Positions 1 to 8,600 of a stretch of 38,366 nt of DNA are shown here, one piece after another. The stretch covers positions 1-38,366 of the forward strand of contig HF992637.1 of the NCBI GenBank assembly GCA_000436695.1. The letters run 5' to 3'. Positions within the stretch are counted from its first letter, which is position 1. Each line of letters starts with the position of its first letter. Source of the stretch: Prevotella sp. CAG:1185 (GTDB taxonomy: Bacteria > Bacteroidota > Bacteroidia > Bacteroidales > Bacteroidaceae). Below the pieces are notes generated by a model. The model was not told where the DNA came from, did no database searches, and worked only from the letters and a program-made list of their open reading frames with translations. Position numbers and translations under genes: made by a program.

Positions 1-723
1 CCGGCAAGCCGGCAGAAAGGTGCCGACGTGGTTGTGATAGACGGCATGGAAGAGGCAGGCAGAACTGACGTGAGAAGCGGAGCGGCATACGTGCTGCGCA
101 CAGACAAGGCTGGGCAGTTCGGCGGACACGACATAATAGTAAAGCTGCTTCAGAATGCCGACAGGCTGAACATAACGCTGACCGACGTAGACACATTCAC
201 CGACGACGATTTTGACAAATACAAGGATATGCTGAAACTGTTGGCTGCAGATATTGAAAAGATGTATGCCGAAGGACATTCACCGCAGCTCAACATACTG
301 ACAGACCGCATGATGCTCAACAAAATGAACAACTGCGGTGCGGGCGACACGACAATAACACTTGCGCCAGACGGCAACTTCTACGTATGCCCGGCATTCT
401 ATCAGCAGCCCGGCGGATATGCTATTGGAAATCTGAAAGACGGACTTGACATAAAGAACAGCCAGCTATACAGGCTCGACCATGCACCTCTGTGCCGCAT
501 ATGCGACGCCTATCAGTGCCGCCGATGCATATGGCTCAACCGCAAGACCACGCTCGAGGTGAACACGCCGTCACACGAACAGTGTGTTGTGGCTCATCTC
601 GAACGCAACGCATCGCGTGAACTCCTTATTGCAATAAGAAAGCACGGAACGTTCTTGCCCGACTATAAAGAGATTGACAAAATAGATTATTTAGACCCCT
701 TTGACGTAAGAAAAGAATGGTAA
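1..723 (+). CDS. CXXX-repeat peptide maturase, radical SAM/SPASM type (5' end outside window)
   Basis: The frame is open from base 1, so this is the C-terminal part of a longer protein; its N-terminal radical-SAM core is not visible. What remains looks like a SPASM-type domain: a Cys in NNCGAG (about base 331), a VCPAF motif (about 388) in the context LAPDGNFYVCP, then the cluster CRICDAYQCRRC (about 490-527) and a later EQC. Such cysteines bind auxiliary Fe-S clusters in enzymes that modify ribosomally made peptides. The layout resembles the Bacteroidales CXXX-repeat peptide maturases. It ends inside the start of the next gene (ATGG at 717 overlapping TAA at 721-723), suggesting translational coupling. 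No CXXX-repeat precursor is seen in the window; it may lie upstream. The SPASM character is fairly sure, the exact subfamily less so. Confidence 0.62.
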   Translation, partial: PASRQKGADVVVIDGMEEAGRTDVRSGAAYVLRTDKAGQFGGHDIIVKLLQNADRLNITLTDVDTFTDDDFDKYKDMLKLLAADIEKMYAEGHSPQLNILTDRMMLNKMNNCGAGDTTITLAPDGNFYVCPAFYQQPGGYAIGNLKDGLDIKNSQLYRLDHAPLCRICDAYQCRRCIWLNRKTTLEVNTPSHEQCVVAHLERNASRELLIAIRKHGTFLPDYKEIDKIDYLDPFDVRKEW

Positions 724-1086
724 AGAAAGTAATAGGACAGGTAACTGTCGAAGAAAAAAACGAGATACAGGCGCTGTTTGAGCGCAGAAATGGCCTTAAC
801 GAACTGGCTAAGATTCTGACGGCCGACAACAACGAGCTGTATGAAAAACTGGTAAAGGACCTCGGTGAGACCGGCACCAAATTTCAGTCTTGGTGGGACC
901 GCATGAGCGACAAATACCAATGGGAAAGCGCCGAAGGCGAAACTGGTAAAGGATCTCGGCGAGACCGGCACCAAATTTCAGGCATGGTGGGACCGCATGA
1001 GCGACAAATATCAATGGGAAAGCGCCGAAGGCGGCAACTGGGAGATAAACTTCGAAACATGTGAAATTTATTTAGTACAACAATGA
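717..1086 (+). pseudogene. Small CXXX-repeat peptide modification-system protein, frameshifted by an internal duplication
   Basis: The start at 717 overlaps the maturase stop. The first 70 or so residues (MVKKVIGQVTVEEKNEIQ through SDKYQWESAEG) look like a small acidic helper protein of CXXX-repeat systems. A 94-base imperfect tandem duplication (846-939 and 940-1033) then shifts the frame, so the literal ORF reads basic nonsense to a stop at 1062-1064. With one copy removed, the protein continues GNWEINFETCEIYL and stops at TGA 1084-1086, overlapping the tatA start at 1083 as ATGA. That overlap supports the repaired frame as the ancestral one, of about 90 residues, coupled both to the maturase before it and to tatA after it. 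The protein's molecular role is unknown. The break may be a real mutation or an assembly error between alleles. Confidence 0.6.
846..1033. repeat. 94-base imperfect tandem duplication
   Basis: Copy 1 is 846-939 and copy 2 is 940-1033, with five base differences. Read in the coding frame of each copy, three codons differ silently (GAC/GAT, GGT/GGC, TAC/TAT) and one changes Ser to Ala (TCT/GCA). Since 94 is not a multiple of three, the duplication breaks the host reading frame. Confidence 0.93.
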
Positions 1087-1340
1087 CATCATTATTTCTT
1101 TTCATAGGCACTACTGAACTTCTGCTCATCGGAGCCATAGCCCTGCTGCTTTTCGGCGGCAAGAAACTGCCCGAAATGATGCACGGCTTAGGCCAGGGCG
1201 TGAAAGAGTTTAAGAAGGGTGTTAACGAAGTTGACGAAACCGTAAACGGCGACGATGCCGACAAGAAGGCAGAAGAAGCCAAGAACATCACTGGCAACGA
1301 AACCGCCAACGGCAACAACAGGGCTAAAAATGAGGCATAA
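1083..1340 (+). CDS. tatA: Twin-arginine translocase subunit TatA/E (copy 1)
   Basis: An 85-residue protein with the TatA layout: a short N-terminus, one membrane helix (TTELLLIGAIALLLFGGKKL) with the conserved FGxKKLPE hinge, an amphipathic helix (GLGQGVKEFKKGV) and a charged, disordered tail. TatA polymerises with TatC to pass folded proteins bearing twin-arginine signals across the inner membrane. The start overlaps the repaired stop of the preceding peptide-modification gene, and the end overlaps tatC by 11 bases, so the genes look like one transcript. A second copy lies at 4072-4323; the two share the N-terminal helix almost exactly and diverge in the tail. Confidence 0.93.
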   Translation: MTSLFLFIGTTELLLIGAIALLLFGGKKLPEMMHGLGQGVKEFKKGVNEVDETVNGDDADKKAEEAKNITGNETANGNNRAKNEA

Positions 1341-2133
1341 GGGCAACGATAACGGCCTGATGACTTTTGGCGGACACTTAGAAGTGTTGCGCATGATGCT
1401 GTTCCGTGTGCTCGGTGTGAGCTGTACGATAGCTGTGATTGTGTTTTGCATGAAAGACATAACATGGCACATACTGCTCGCACCGAGCGAATGGGACTTT
1501 ATCACCTACACATGGATAGAAGATATGGCGCATGCCGTGGGCATAAGCGACCTTACGTTTCCTAAGTTTCATGTAAAACTGATAGCCACAGACCTTACGA
1601 GCCAGTTTATGACTCATCTTACAACATCCGTGTATCTTGGTCTTCTGATATCCTCACCCTACATTCTCTACGAGCTGTTCCGCTTCGTATCACCCGCCTT
1701 GTTCGACAATGAGCGCAAGTATTCAGTAAGAATCATCGTGGCCATATATCTGCTGTTTATTGCAGGCGTGCTGATAAGCTATTACCTGCTGTTTCCAATA
1801 TCGTTCAGATTTCTCGGTACTTACAGCGTCTCGGACAAGGTTGAAAGCACAATAACAATCGACAGCTATGTGTCAACCTTCACCACACTGACACTGCTCA
1901 TGGGAGTGGTGTTCCAACTGCCTGTAATATCGTTCGTGCTAGCCAAGATGGGCATCATTAACGCCGGCCTGCTGGCCAGATACCGCAAGCATGCCTTCAT
2001 AATAATACTTACAATCGCGGCAATAATAACACCCGGACAGGACATTCTGAGCCTGACGCTCGTTTCGCTGCCGCTGTATGTCCTGTATGAAATAAGCATA
2101 CTGATAGTGAATAAAGCGGAAAGAAAAAATTGA
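1330..2133 (+). CDS. tatC: Twin-arginine translocase subunit TatC (copy 1)
   Basis: A polytopic inner-membrane protein of about 267 residues, the signal-recognition core of the Tat translocase. The conserved N-terminal MTFGGHLEVLR matches the TatC pattern of a HLxELR motif on the cytoplasmic side; later landmarks are LYELFRFVSPALFDNERK and the late ITPGQD loop. The open frame continues upstream to 1255, but that part overlaps tatA and reads as a shadow. The start at 1330 keeps the same 11-base tatA overlap found in the second copy and an equally short N-terminus. Roughly four fifths of residues match copy 2 by eye. Confidence 0.92.
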   Translation: MRHKGNDNGLMTFGGHLEVLRMMLFRVLGVSCTIAVIVFCMKDITWHILLAPSEWDFITYTWIEDMAHAVGISDLTFPKFHVKLIATDLTSQFMTHLTTSVYLGLLISSPYILYELFRFVSPALFDNERKYSVRIIVAIYLLFIAGVLISYYLLFPISFRFLGTYSVSDKVESTITIDSYVSTFTTLTLLMGVVFQLPVISFVLAKMGIINAGLLARYRKHAFIIILTIAAIITPGQDILSLTLVSLPLYVLYEISILIVNKAERKN

Positions 2134-2215
2134 TAAATATTCATGTAAAACACCATGGCTATACGCAGCGCATCACTAAACAGCTTACGCTACTGCAGTC
2201 GTATGCGTATGGCAC

Positions 2216-2265
2216 AAGCGCTGCAAAAGTATAAAATGCCGTAAGACTGGCCTTTTGCAGCGCTT
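2216..2265 (+). terminator. Hairpin downstream of tatC copy 1
   Basis: AAGCGCTGCAAAAG (2216-2229) pairs perfectly with CTTTTGCAGCGCTT (2252-2265). It sits about 80 bases after tatC and probably ends or protects that transcript, although no clean T-run follows. Confidence 0.5.
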
Positions 2266-2463
2266 ATAAAATCAAGCGCATAAGGCAATATACTGAAATA
2301 TGACATCAGACGGAGCCTACCAAAGAATGACTAACAACATTATATGCAATATTTCGCAACAAACAAAGTCTGATAAAACCGTTAGAAAAAAGCCATGCCA
2401 ACTTTAAAGTATAAGCTATAGCCCCTCTCAAAGCCTCATAATCAACTAAAACGGCTGTCATAT

Positions 2464-2494
2464 TTTGTTTTTTTAAGCAAAAACACTATCTTTG
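2464..2494 (+). promoter_or_regulatory. Promoter of the ABC exporter gene
   Basis: TTTG at 2464-2467, 19 bases, then TATCTTTG at 2487-2494 match the Bacteroidetes -33/-7 consensus. The predicted start site is about 45 bases before the exporter ATG. Confidence 0.72.
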
Positions 2495-2543
2495 CACACG
2501 GAACACGCTTAAAGATTCCATTAAAAGAACAACCCACGTATAG

Positions 2544-4106
2544 ATGAAAGAATTTTTACAAGTATTGCGCCGTTTCGTACCTCCATATAAAAAATACCTG
2601 GTACTGACGGTGGTGTTTAATATCCTCTCGGCGATATTAAACATATTTTCTTTCATGGCCATAATACCAATCCTGCAGATACTTTTCAAGACTCAGGCAG
2701 CCAGCGTGCCTGCCGGACTGATGGACTGGGGCAGCGGCAACATGAAGGAAGTGATGATAAATAACGTCAATTATTACATTTATCAGATGATCGAGAGCAT
2801 GGGCGCCACCACTACGCTGCTCATAATAGGACTGTTCCTGGCCTTCATGACTTTTCTGAAGACCGGAGCCTACTTCCTTTCGTCGGCCACGATAATTCCT
2901 ATACGCACTGGCGTTGTGCGCGACATACGCAACCAGCTTTACTGCAAAATCACGTCGCTGCCGCTCGGATTCTTCTCTGAGGAGCGCAAGGGCGACATCA
3001 TAGCGCGCATGAGCGGCGACGTACAGGAGATTGAGAACTCCATAATGTCGAGCCTCGACATGCTGTTCAAGAACCCGATACTGATAATATTCTATTTTGC
3101 AACGCTGCTCGTCATAAGCTGGCAGCTGACGCTCTTCACGCTCATCATCGTGCCCATAATGGGCTGGTTTATGGGCTTTGTGGGCCGAAAGCTGAAACAG
3201 AAGTCGATAAAGGCGCAGTCGCTGTGGAGCGACACGATGAGCCAGGTGGAGGAGACGCTTGGCGGACTGCGCATAATAAAGGCATTCTGCGCCGAGGAGA
3301 AAATGAACCGCCGCTTTGACAAGATTAACTCTGAATACCGCGAGAACATACGCCGCGTGAACACCCGCCAGCAGCTGGCTCACCCGATGAGCGAGTTTCT
3401 GGGCACGGTGATGATTGTCATTGTGCTTTGGTTCGGCGGTGTATTGGTGCTCAACAACATGACGCTGAGCGGCCCTACGTTCATCTATTATCTCGTCATA
3501 CTCTACAGCATAATCAACCCGCTGAAGGAATTTTCAAAGGCGGGATACAACATACCCAAGGGCCTGGCCTCGATGGAGCGCGTTGACAAGATTCTGATGG
3601 CCGAGAGCAACATCAAGGAGCCTGAACACCCGGTACACGTAACCGAATTCAAGAGCAAAATCGAGTTCCGCGACGTGTCGTTCAAGTATGACCAAAAGTG
3701 GGTTTTGCGCCACATCAACCTCACCATAGAGAAGGGCAAGACCGTGGCGCTGGTGGGCCAGAGCGGCGGCGGCAAGTCGACGCTCGTCGACCTCATTCCA
3801 CGCTACTACGACGTGCAGGAGGGCGAGGTGCTCATCGACGGAGTGAACGTAAAGGACATGGGGCTGCACGACCTGCGCTCGCTCATAGGCAACGTTAACC
3901 AGGAGGCGATACTGTTTAACGACAGTTTCCGCAACAACATATCGTTCGGCGTAGACAACGCCACGCAGGAGCAGATAGAGAATGCTGCCAAAATAGCCAA
4001 CGCGCACGACTTCATAATGGAGTCGGAACACGGCTACGACACCAACATCGGCGACCGCGGCGGACGCCGCAATGACATCACTATTTTTGTTTATAGGCAC
4101 AACTGA
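2544..4106 (+). pseudogene. ABC exporter (MsbA-like), truncated within its ATPase domain
   Basis: A half-transporter with an N-terminal six-helix exporter domain (about residues 1-330) followed by an ATPase domain. Walker A (GQSGGGKST, about residues 405-414) and the Q-loop (NVNQEAILFNDS) are present. Homology stops after GYDTNIGDRGGR at about base 4068, just where LSGGQ is expected. The signature motif, Walker B, the catalytic Glu and the H-loop are all missing, and the last residues NDITIFVYRHN are the out-of-frame start of a second tatA. No ABC remainder lies downstream. As written the protein could not hydrolyse ATP normally. The intact family exports lipids or other hydrophobic molecules. 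Its GC-rich third positions contrast with the AT-rich genes that follow. Confidence 0.82.
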
Positions 4107-4323
4107 ACTCCTACTCATAGGAGCCATCGCCCTGCTGCTTTTCGGAGGCAAAAAACTGCCCGAAATGATGAAGGGCTTAGGACAAGGCGTAAGAGAATTT
4201 AAAAAAGGAGTTAACGACATTAATACATCCATAGAGGAAGATACGAAAAAAGAATCTGCTGAAAATGCCACTGTTGAAGATCATAATACAGAAAAAGGCA
4301 ACAAAGTAAATAATGAAAAATAG
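4072..4323 (+). CDS. tatA: Twin-arginine translocase subunit TatA/E (copy 2)
   Basis: An 83-residue TatA with the same N-terminal membrane helix and FGGKKLPEMM hinge as copy 1, but a different acidic tail. The ATG lies exactly at the junction with the truncated ABC gene, inside CAATGACATCA, an 11-base string also present at the start of copy 1. No promoter or independent upstream gene is present, so expression would depend on the exporter's transcript. The gene is clearly more AT-rich than copy 1 and than the ABC gene, which suggests separate ancestry rather than a recent local duplication. Confidence 0.92.
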   Translation: MTSLFLFIGTTELLLIGAIALLLFGGKKLPEMMKGLGQGVREFKKGVNDINTSIEEDTKKESAENATVEDHNTEKGNKVNNEK

Positions 4324-5104
4324 CGAAAATAATGGAATGATGACTTTTGGCGGACATCTTGAGGTGTTGCGCCAAATGATTTTTAGAATACTCGGAGTAA
4401 GCAGTCTGTTTGCAATAATTGTATTTTGCTTTAAAGATACAACTTGGAACATTCTGCTTGCGCCAAGTGAATGGAATTTTGTTTCTTACTCATTTACCGA
4501 ACATATTATGCACATGTTAGGGCTGCATAATTTCCATTTTGACGAATTTCACGTTAAGCTGATAGCGACAGATTTGTCAAGCCAATTCATGACACATCTT
4601 TCCACATCCATATATTTAGGTCTATTGATTTCATCTCCATATATTCTATACGAGCTGTTCCATTTTGTTTCACCTGCATTATTCGAGAATGAGAGAAAAT
4701 ACTCTGCAAAAGTAATTTGCGCAGTATATTTTCTTTTCATCATCGGAATTCTGATCAGCTACTACATGCTGTTCCCTATTTCGTTCAGATTTCTTGGAAC
4801 TTACAGTGTTTCAAACAGAATAGAAAGCACAATAACCCTTGACAGTTATGTTTCTACATTCATCACCATGACTTTACTCATGGGTGTTGTGTTCCAGTTG
4901 CCCGTAATATCCTTTGTCCTTGGTAAAATGGGAATAATAAACGCAACAATACTTTCAAAATACCGTAAACACGCATTTATTATAATTCTTACAATTGCCG
5001 CAATAATCACACCCGGGCAAGACATCCTAAGTCTTATTTTGGTTACTCTGCCCCTGTATTTGTTATACGAAATAAGCATCAGAGTAGTAAAAAAGGTATG
5101 CTGA
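4313..5104 (+). CDS. tatC: Twin-arginine translocase subunit TatC (copy 2)
   Basis: A 263-residue TatC overlapping tatA copy 2 by 11 bases, as in copy 1. It carries MTFGGHLEVLRQM near the N-terminus, LYELFHFVSPALFENERK and the ITPGQD loop, with the usual six membrane spans. Differences from copy 1 are concentrated in the first periplasmic loop (about residues 45-70) and in scattered conservative changes. Base composition is distinctly AT-rich. All expected conserved blocks are intact, so it should be functional if expressed. Confidence 0.92.
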   Translation: MKNSENNGMMTFGGHLEVLRQMIFRILGVSSLFAIIVFCFKDTTWNILLAPSEWNFVSYSFTEHIMHMLGLHNFHFDEFHVKLIATDLSSQFMTHLSTSIYLGLLISSPYILYELFHFVSPALFENERKYSAKVICAVYFLFIIGILISYYMLFPISFRFLGTYSVSNRIESTITLDSYVSTFITMTLLMGVVFQLPVISFVLGKMGIINATILSKYRKHAFIIILTIAAIITPGQDILSLILVTLPLYLLYEISIRVVKKVC

Positions 5105-5583
5105 TTTAAAATTATGTTACCCAAAGGCACATTCTTTTTATACAGACATTACCAACAACTTATTATCGCCAAAAGACGCACACTGACTGTGGATGTTCTC
5201 TACCGACAACTTACACGATGAAAACAGAATACAGCCTAATATGCCCCATGAACATAAACTTTAATGCAAGACTAAACCACTATAAATAATAATCAGTAAA
5301 AAGACAGCAAGTCGTTCGCGTTGCTTAAGGCCAGAATTAACCTAAACTATAAACGACATCTGCAGACACCAATATGTTTGTCGAATTAAACAACATGCTG
5401 CCCTGTGAACAATTGAAATTTAACTTACCTTGCATATCGCCACATGCACAGCCGACGCATTAAAGTAAACAAATTTTATTAAAATTAACGTCCAAAATAG
5501 CCGAAAAGGGCGTTTATATAAAAAAATTAAGGGTTTAAGGTCAACTTTAATCGCCTTGTAACATAATATATCTATTTTTTAAT

Positions 5584-5591
5584 TAATTTTG
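5584..5591 (+). promoter_or_regulatory. Candidate -7 box for the receptor-lipoprotein operon
   Basis: TAATTTTG followed by C fits the Bacteroidetes -7 consensus. The nearest upstream TTG (5556-5558) is about 25 bases away, longer than usual, so the -33 box is uncertain. The leader would be about 100 bases. Confidence 0.5.
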
Positions 5592-5606
5592 CATGTGGAA
5601 TAGTTG

Positions 5607-5639
5607 TAAGGCGCATTCTGACGTAACAGAGGCGCCTTA
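5607..5639 (+). promoter_or_regulatory. 5' leader hairpin of the receptor mRNA
   Basis: TAAGGCGC (5607-5614) pairs perfectly with GCGCCTTA (5632-5639) around a 17-base loop, just inside the predicted transcript. It may stabilise the message; no riboswitch class is recognised. Confidence 0.35.
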
Positions 5640-5698
5640 GAAAAGAAAAATTAAGTCAGATTATTAAAATTTTATTTTTAATCATAAACAATAACAGT

Positions 5699-8600
5699 AT
5701 GAGAAAACGTCTAGAAATTCTATTCGTGTTGATGTTGTTCTCTGCGACCGCCATGCTGGCCCAGATGACAACGTCAGGAATCAACGGTATGGTTACGGCC
5801 GGAGGCGACAAGGCTATCGGCGCCACCGTAACAGCAGTGCACGAGCCGTCGGGAACCACCTATAACACCGTGGTGAACGAAAGCGGCCGCTACTCTATCA
5901 ACGGTATGCGCGTGGGCGGCCCCTACACCGTCAAAGTGAGCTACATAGGCTACACAACGAGCGTTACAAAAGATGTGACGCTGCAGTTGGCTGAGTCATA
6001 CAGCCTGAACGTAAAGCTCGCTGAAGACGCCAATGAGCTGGGCGAAGTAGTGGTTTCGGCCAAGGCTACAAAATTTACTGCAGAAAGAACAGGTGCCTCT
6101 ACCAACATCAACCTGAGACAGCTGGAGAACATGCCTACAGTAAGCCGCTCAATCACCGACTTCACACGTCTGTCTCCCTACGGCGGCAACGGAATGAGCT
6201 TTGCCGGTACTGACGGCCGTACAGCCAACTTCACCGTGGACGGTGCCAACTTCAACAACAACTTCGGTCTGAGCGACGGTCTGCCCGGCGGCGGCAACCC
6301 TATATCTATCGATGCCATCGAAGAAATGCAGGTTGTGATATCACCCTACGACGTACGTCAGACTAACTTCATAGGCGGTGGCGTGAACGCCATAACCAAG
6401 TCAGGTACGAACACCTTCAAGGGTACTGCCTACATATATCATCAGAACGAGAACATGCGCGGTGATGCCATTGAGCGCGAGCAGATAAGCGGCGCACGCG
6501 AGAAAGACCAGAAGACAACTTATGGTTTCACTCTCGGCGGTCCGATCATCAAGAATAAGCTGTTCTTCTTCGTCAGCGGAGAAATGAGCAAGACTCCTAC
6601 AGTGGTTAACCGTTGGCGCGGTTCTGTAGACGGCGTAGCCGACGCAGACAACTACATCTCACGTACGACATTGGCCGACCTTGAGAAGGTGTCTAACTTT
6701 GTAAAAGACAAATACGGCTACGACACTGGCTCATGGACAAACTTCCCTGCCGACGAAAACAACTACAAGCTGTTGGCACGTCTCGACTGGAACATCACCA
6801 ACATGCACCATCTGTCATTCCGTTACAACTATACGAAGAACCGCAACTGGAACCCCACTAACGCATCTTCAATGGACGGAGGTACGCGCTCGGCTTACGG
6901 CCGCTTCTCACAGATGTCAATGAGCTACGCCAACTCTATGTATGCTCTCGACAATCTTGTTCACTCTTTCTCTCTCGACCTTAACAGCCGCTTCACCGAG
7001 AACCTCTCTAACCAGTTCTTGGTTACTTACTCAAAGCTCGATGATGTGCGTTTCACCAATTCGGCTGATTTCCCCTTCATAGACATCATGGACGGCACAG
7101 GCACTAACACGGCCTACATTTCACTCGGTAAGGAGCTGTTCACACACAACAACGCCGTGCGTAATAACATCTGGAACATCAAGGACGATGTTACCTACTA
7201 TGCCGGCAACCACAAGATTATGCTTGGAGCTAAGTTTGAACACCAGATGGCGCTCAACTCTTATATGCGTAACGGTACAGGATATTACCGCTACTACTCA
7301 CTCGACGACTTCCTCAACGGAGCTGCTCCTGAGATTGTTAACCTGACCTACGGCTATGACGGCAAGAGCGATCCGGCTGCGAAAGTAAGCTTCAACACTC
7401 TCGGTATCTATCTGCAGGACGAGTGGTCTATCAATCCACGCTTCAAGCTTACTTACGGCTTGCGCTTTGACGACATGTTCTTCAGCAACGCTGACCTTAT
7501 GACAAACAAGGCCATCTACGACCTCGACTACGACGGACGCCACATTGACACAGGCAAATGGCCGAGCTCTAACCTTACTGTAGCTCCGCGTGTAGGCTTC
7601 GTATGGGATATTCTCGGCGACAAGACCCTCAAGCTGCGTGGAGGTTCAGGTATATTCCAGGGCCGTCTGCCGCTGGTATTCTTCACCAACATGCCTACAA
7701 ACTCAGGTATGGTGCAGTATCAGGCAATCATCAATGCCGCAAACGCTGCAAAGAAAGGATTCACAATGGAAGAATTTGCCGGAGGACTTGTTACAAACGA
7801 GAACGGCTATCCCACTATCGACGCCCTGCAGAACAAACTGTTTGAACTGGGCTATCCTAAGACAATCAGACCTGAGGACGGAACTCTGCCTTCACAGATA
7901 TCAGCCGTAGACCCCGACTTCAAGATGCCTGAAGTATGGAAGACTTCTTTGGCTATTGACTATGTTGTACCAGTAGGCTTCCCTCTGACAATCACAGCCG
8001 AAGGTATCTTTAACAAGACAATATATGGCGTTACAATGCAAGACTGGTCAATTCCTGATGTAGGCGGATTTGCACGCTTCAACGGTGTTGACAACCGCCC
8101 GATATTCCCTACCGGATACAACAAAGATGTTGTGCCTGCTTATGTGCTGTCTAACACACACAAGGGCTACGGATGGAGCGCAAGCTTGTCAGCATACGCA
8201 TCTCCTACAAAGAACATCGACATCATGGCTGCCTATACTCACACCTGCTCTAAGGAGCTTACAGGTATGCCCGGCTCTAACGCTTCTTCTACAATAGCAT
8301 ATCTGCCTTCAGTAGAAGGTCCTAACAACATCAAGCTGCACAACTCACAGTATGTTGAGCCAGACCGCGTGATAGCACAGATTACTGCTCACGACAACAG
8401 CCACAACCACTTCAGCCTCATCTATGAGGGATGGCGCGGCTCTTACAACTACACATACATGCTGCAGAACGATATGAACGGCGACGGACAGGCTTACGAC
8501 CCGATCTTCATCCCGACCGACGAGCAAGTTGAGAAGAACCAGTTCCGCTTCAAGACAGCTGACGACCGCGACCGCTTCATGGCTTATGTTCACAACAACA

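Larger units (their letters stand above)
2134..2543. other. Intergenic region between tatC copy 1 and the ABC exporter
   Basis: No convincing gene. It holds a 14-bp perfect inverted repeat and, close to the next gene, a good Bacteroidetes promoter. The rest is AT-rich with no recognised structure. Confidence 0.6.
5105..5698. other. AT-rich intergenic region upstream of the receptor operon
   Basis: About 590 bases without a credible gene. The only recognisable elements are a -7-like promoter box at 5584-5591 and an 8-bp stem at 5607-5639, both near the receptor gene. Confidence 0.6.

Noticed and set aside
846..1064. Programmed frameshift in the RiPP partner gene
   Set aside because: There is no slippery run at the change of frame; the shift is fully explained by the 94-base duplication.
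1255..1329. Longer N-terminus for tatC copy 1
   Set aside because: These codons lie within tatA in another frame and read as low-complexity basic sequence; copy 2 and the TatC family lack such an extension.
2637..3383. Long minus-strand open frame opposite the ABC exporter (248 codons)
   Set aside because: It lies entirely opposite a clear exporter domain, has repetitive low-sense composition and no recognisable domain; it is a by-product of codon bias.
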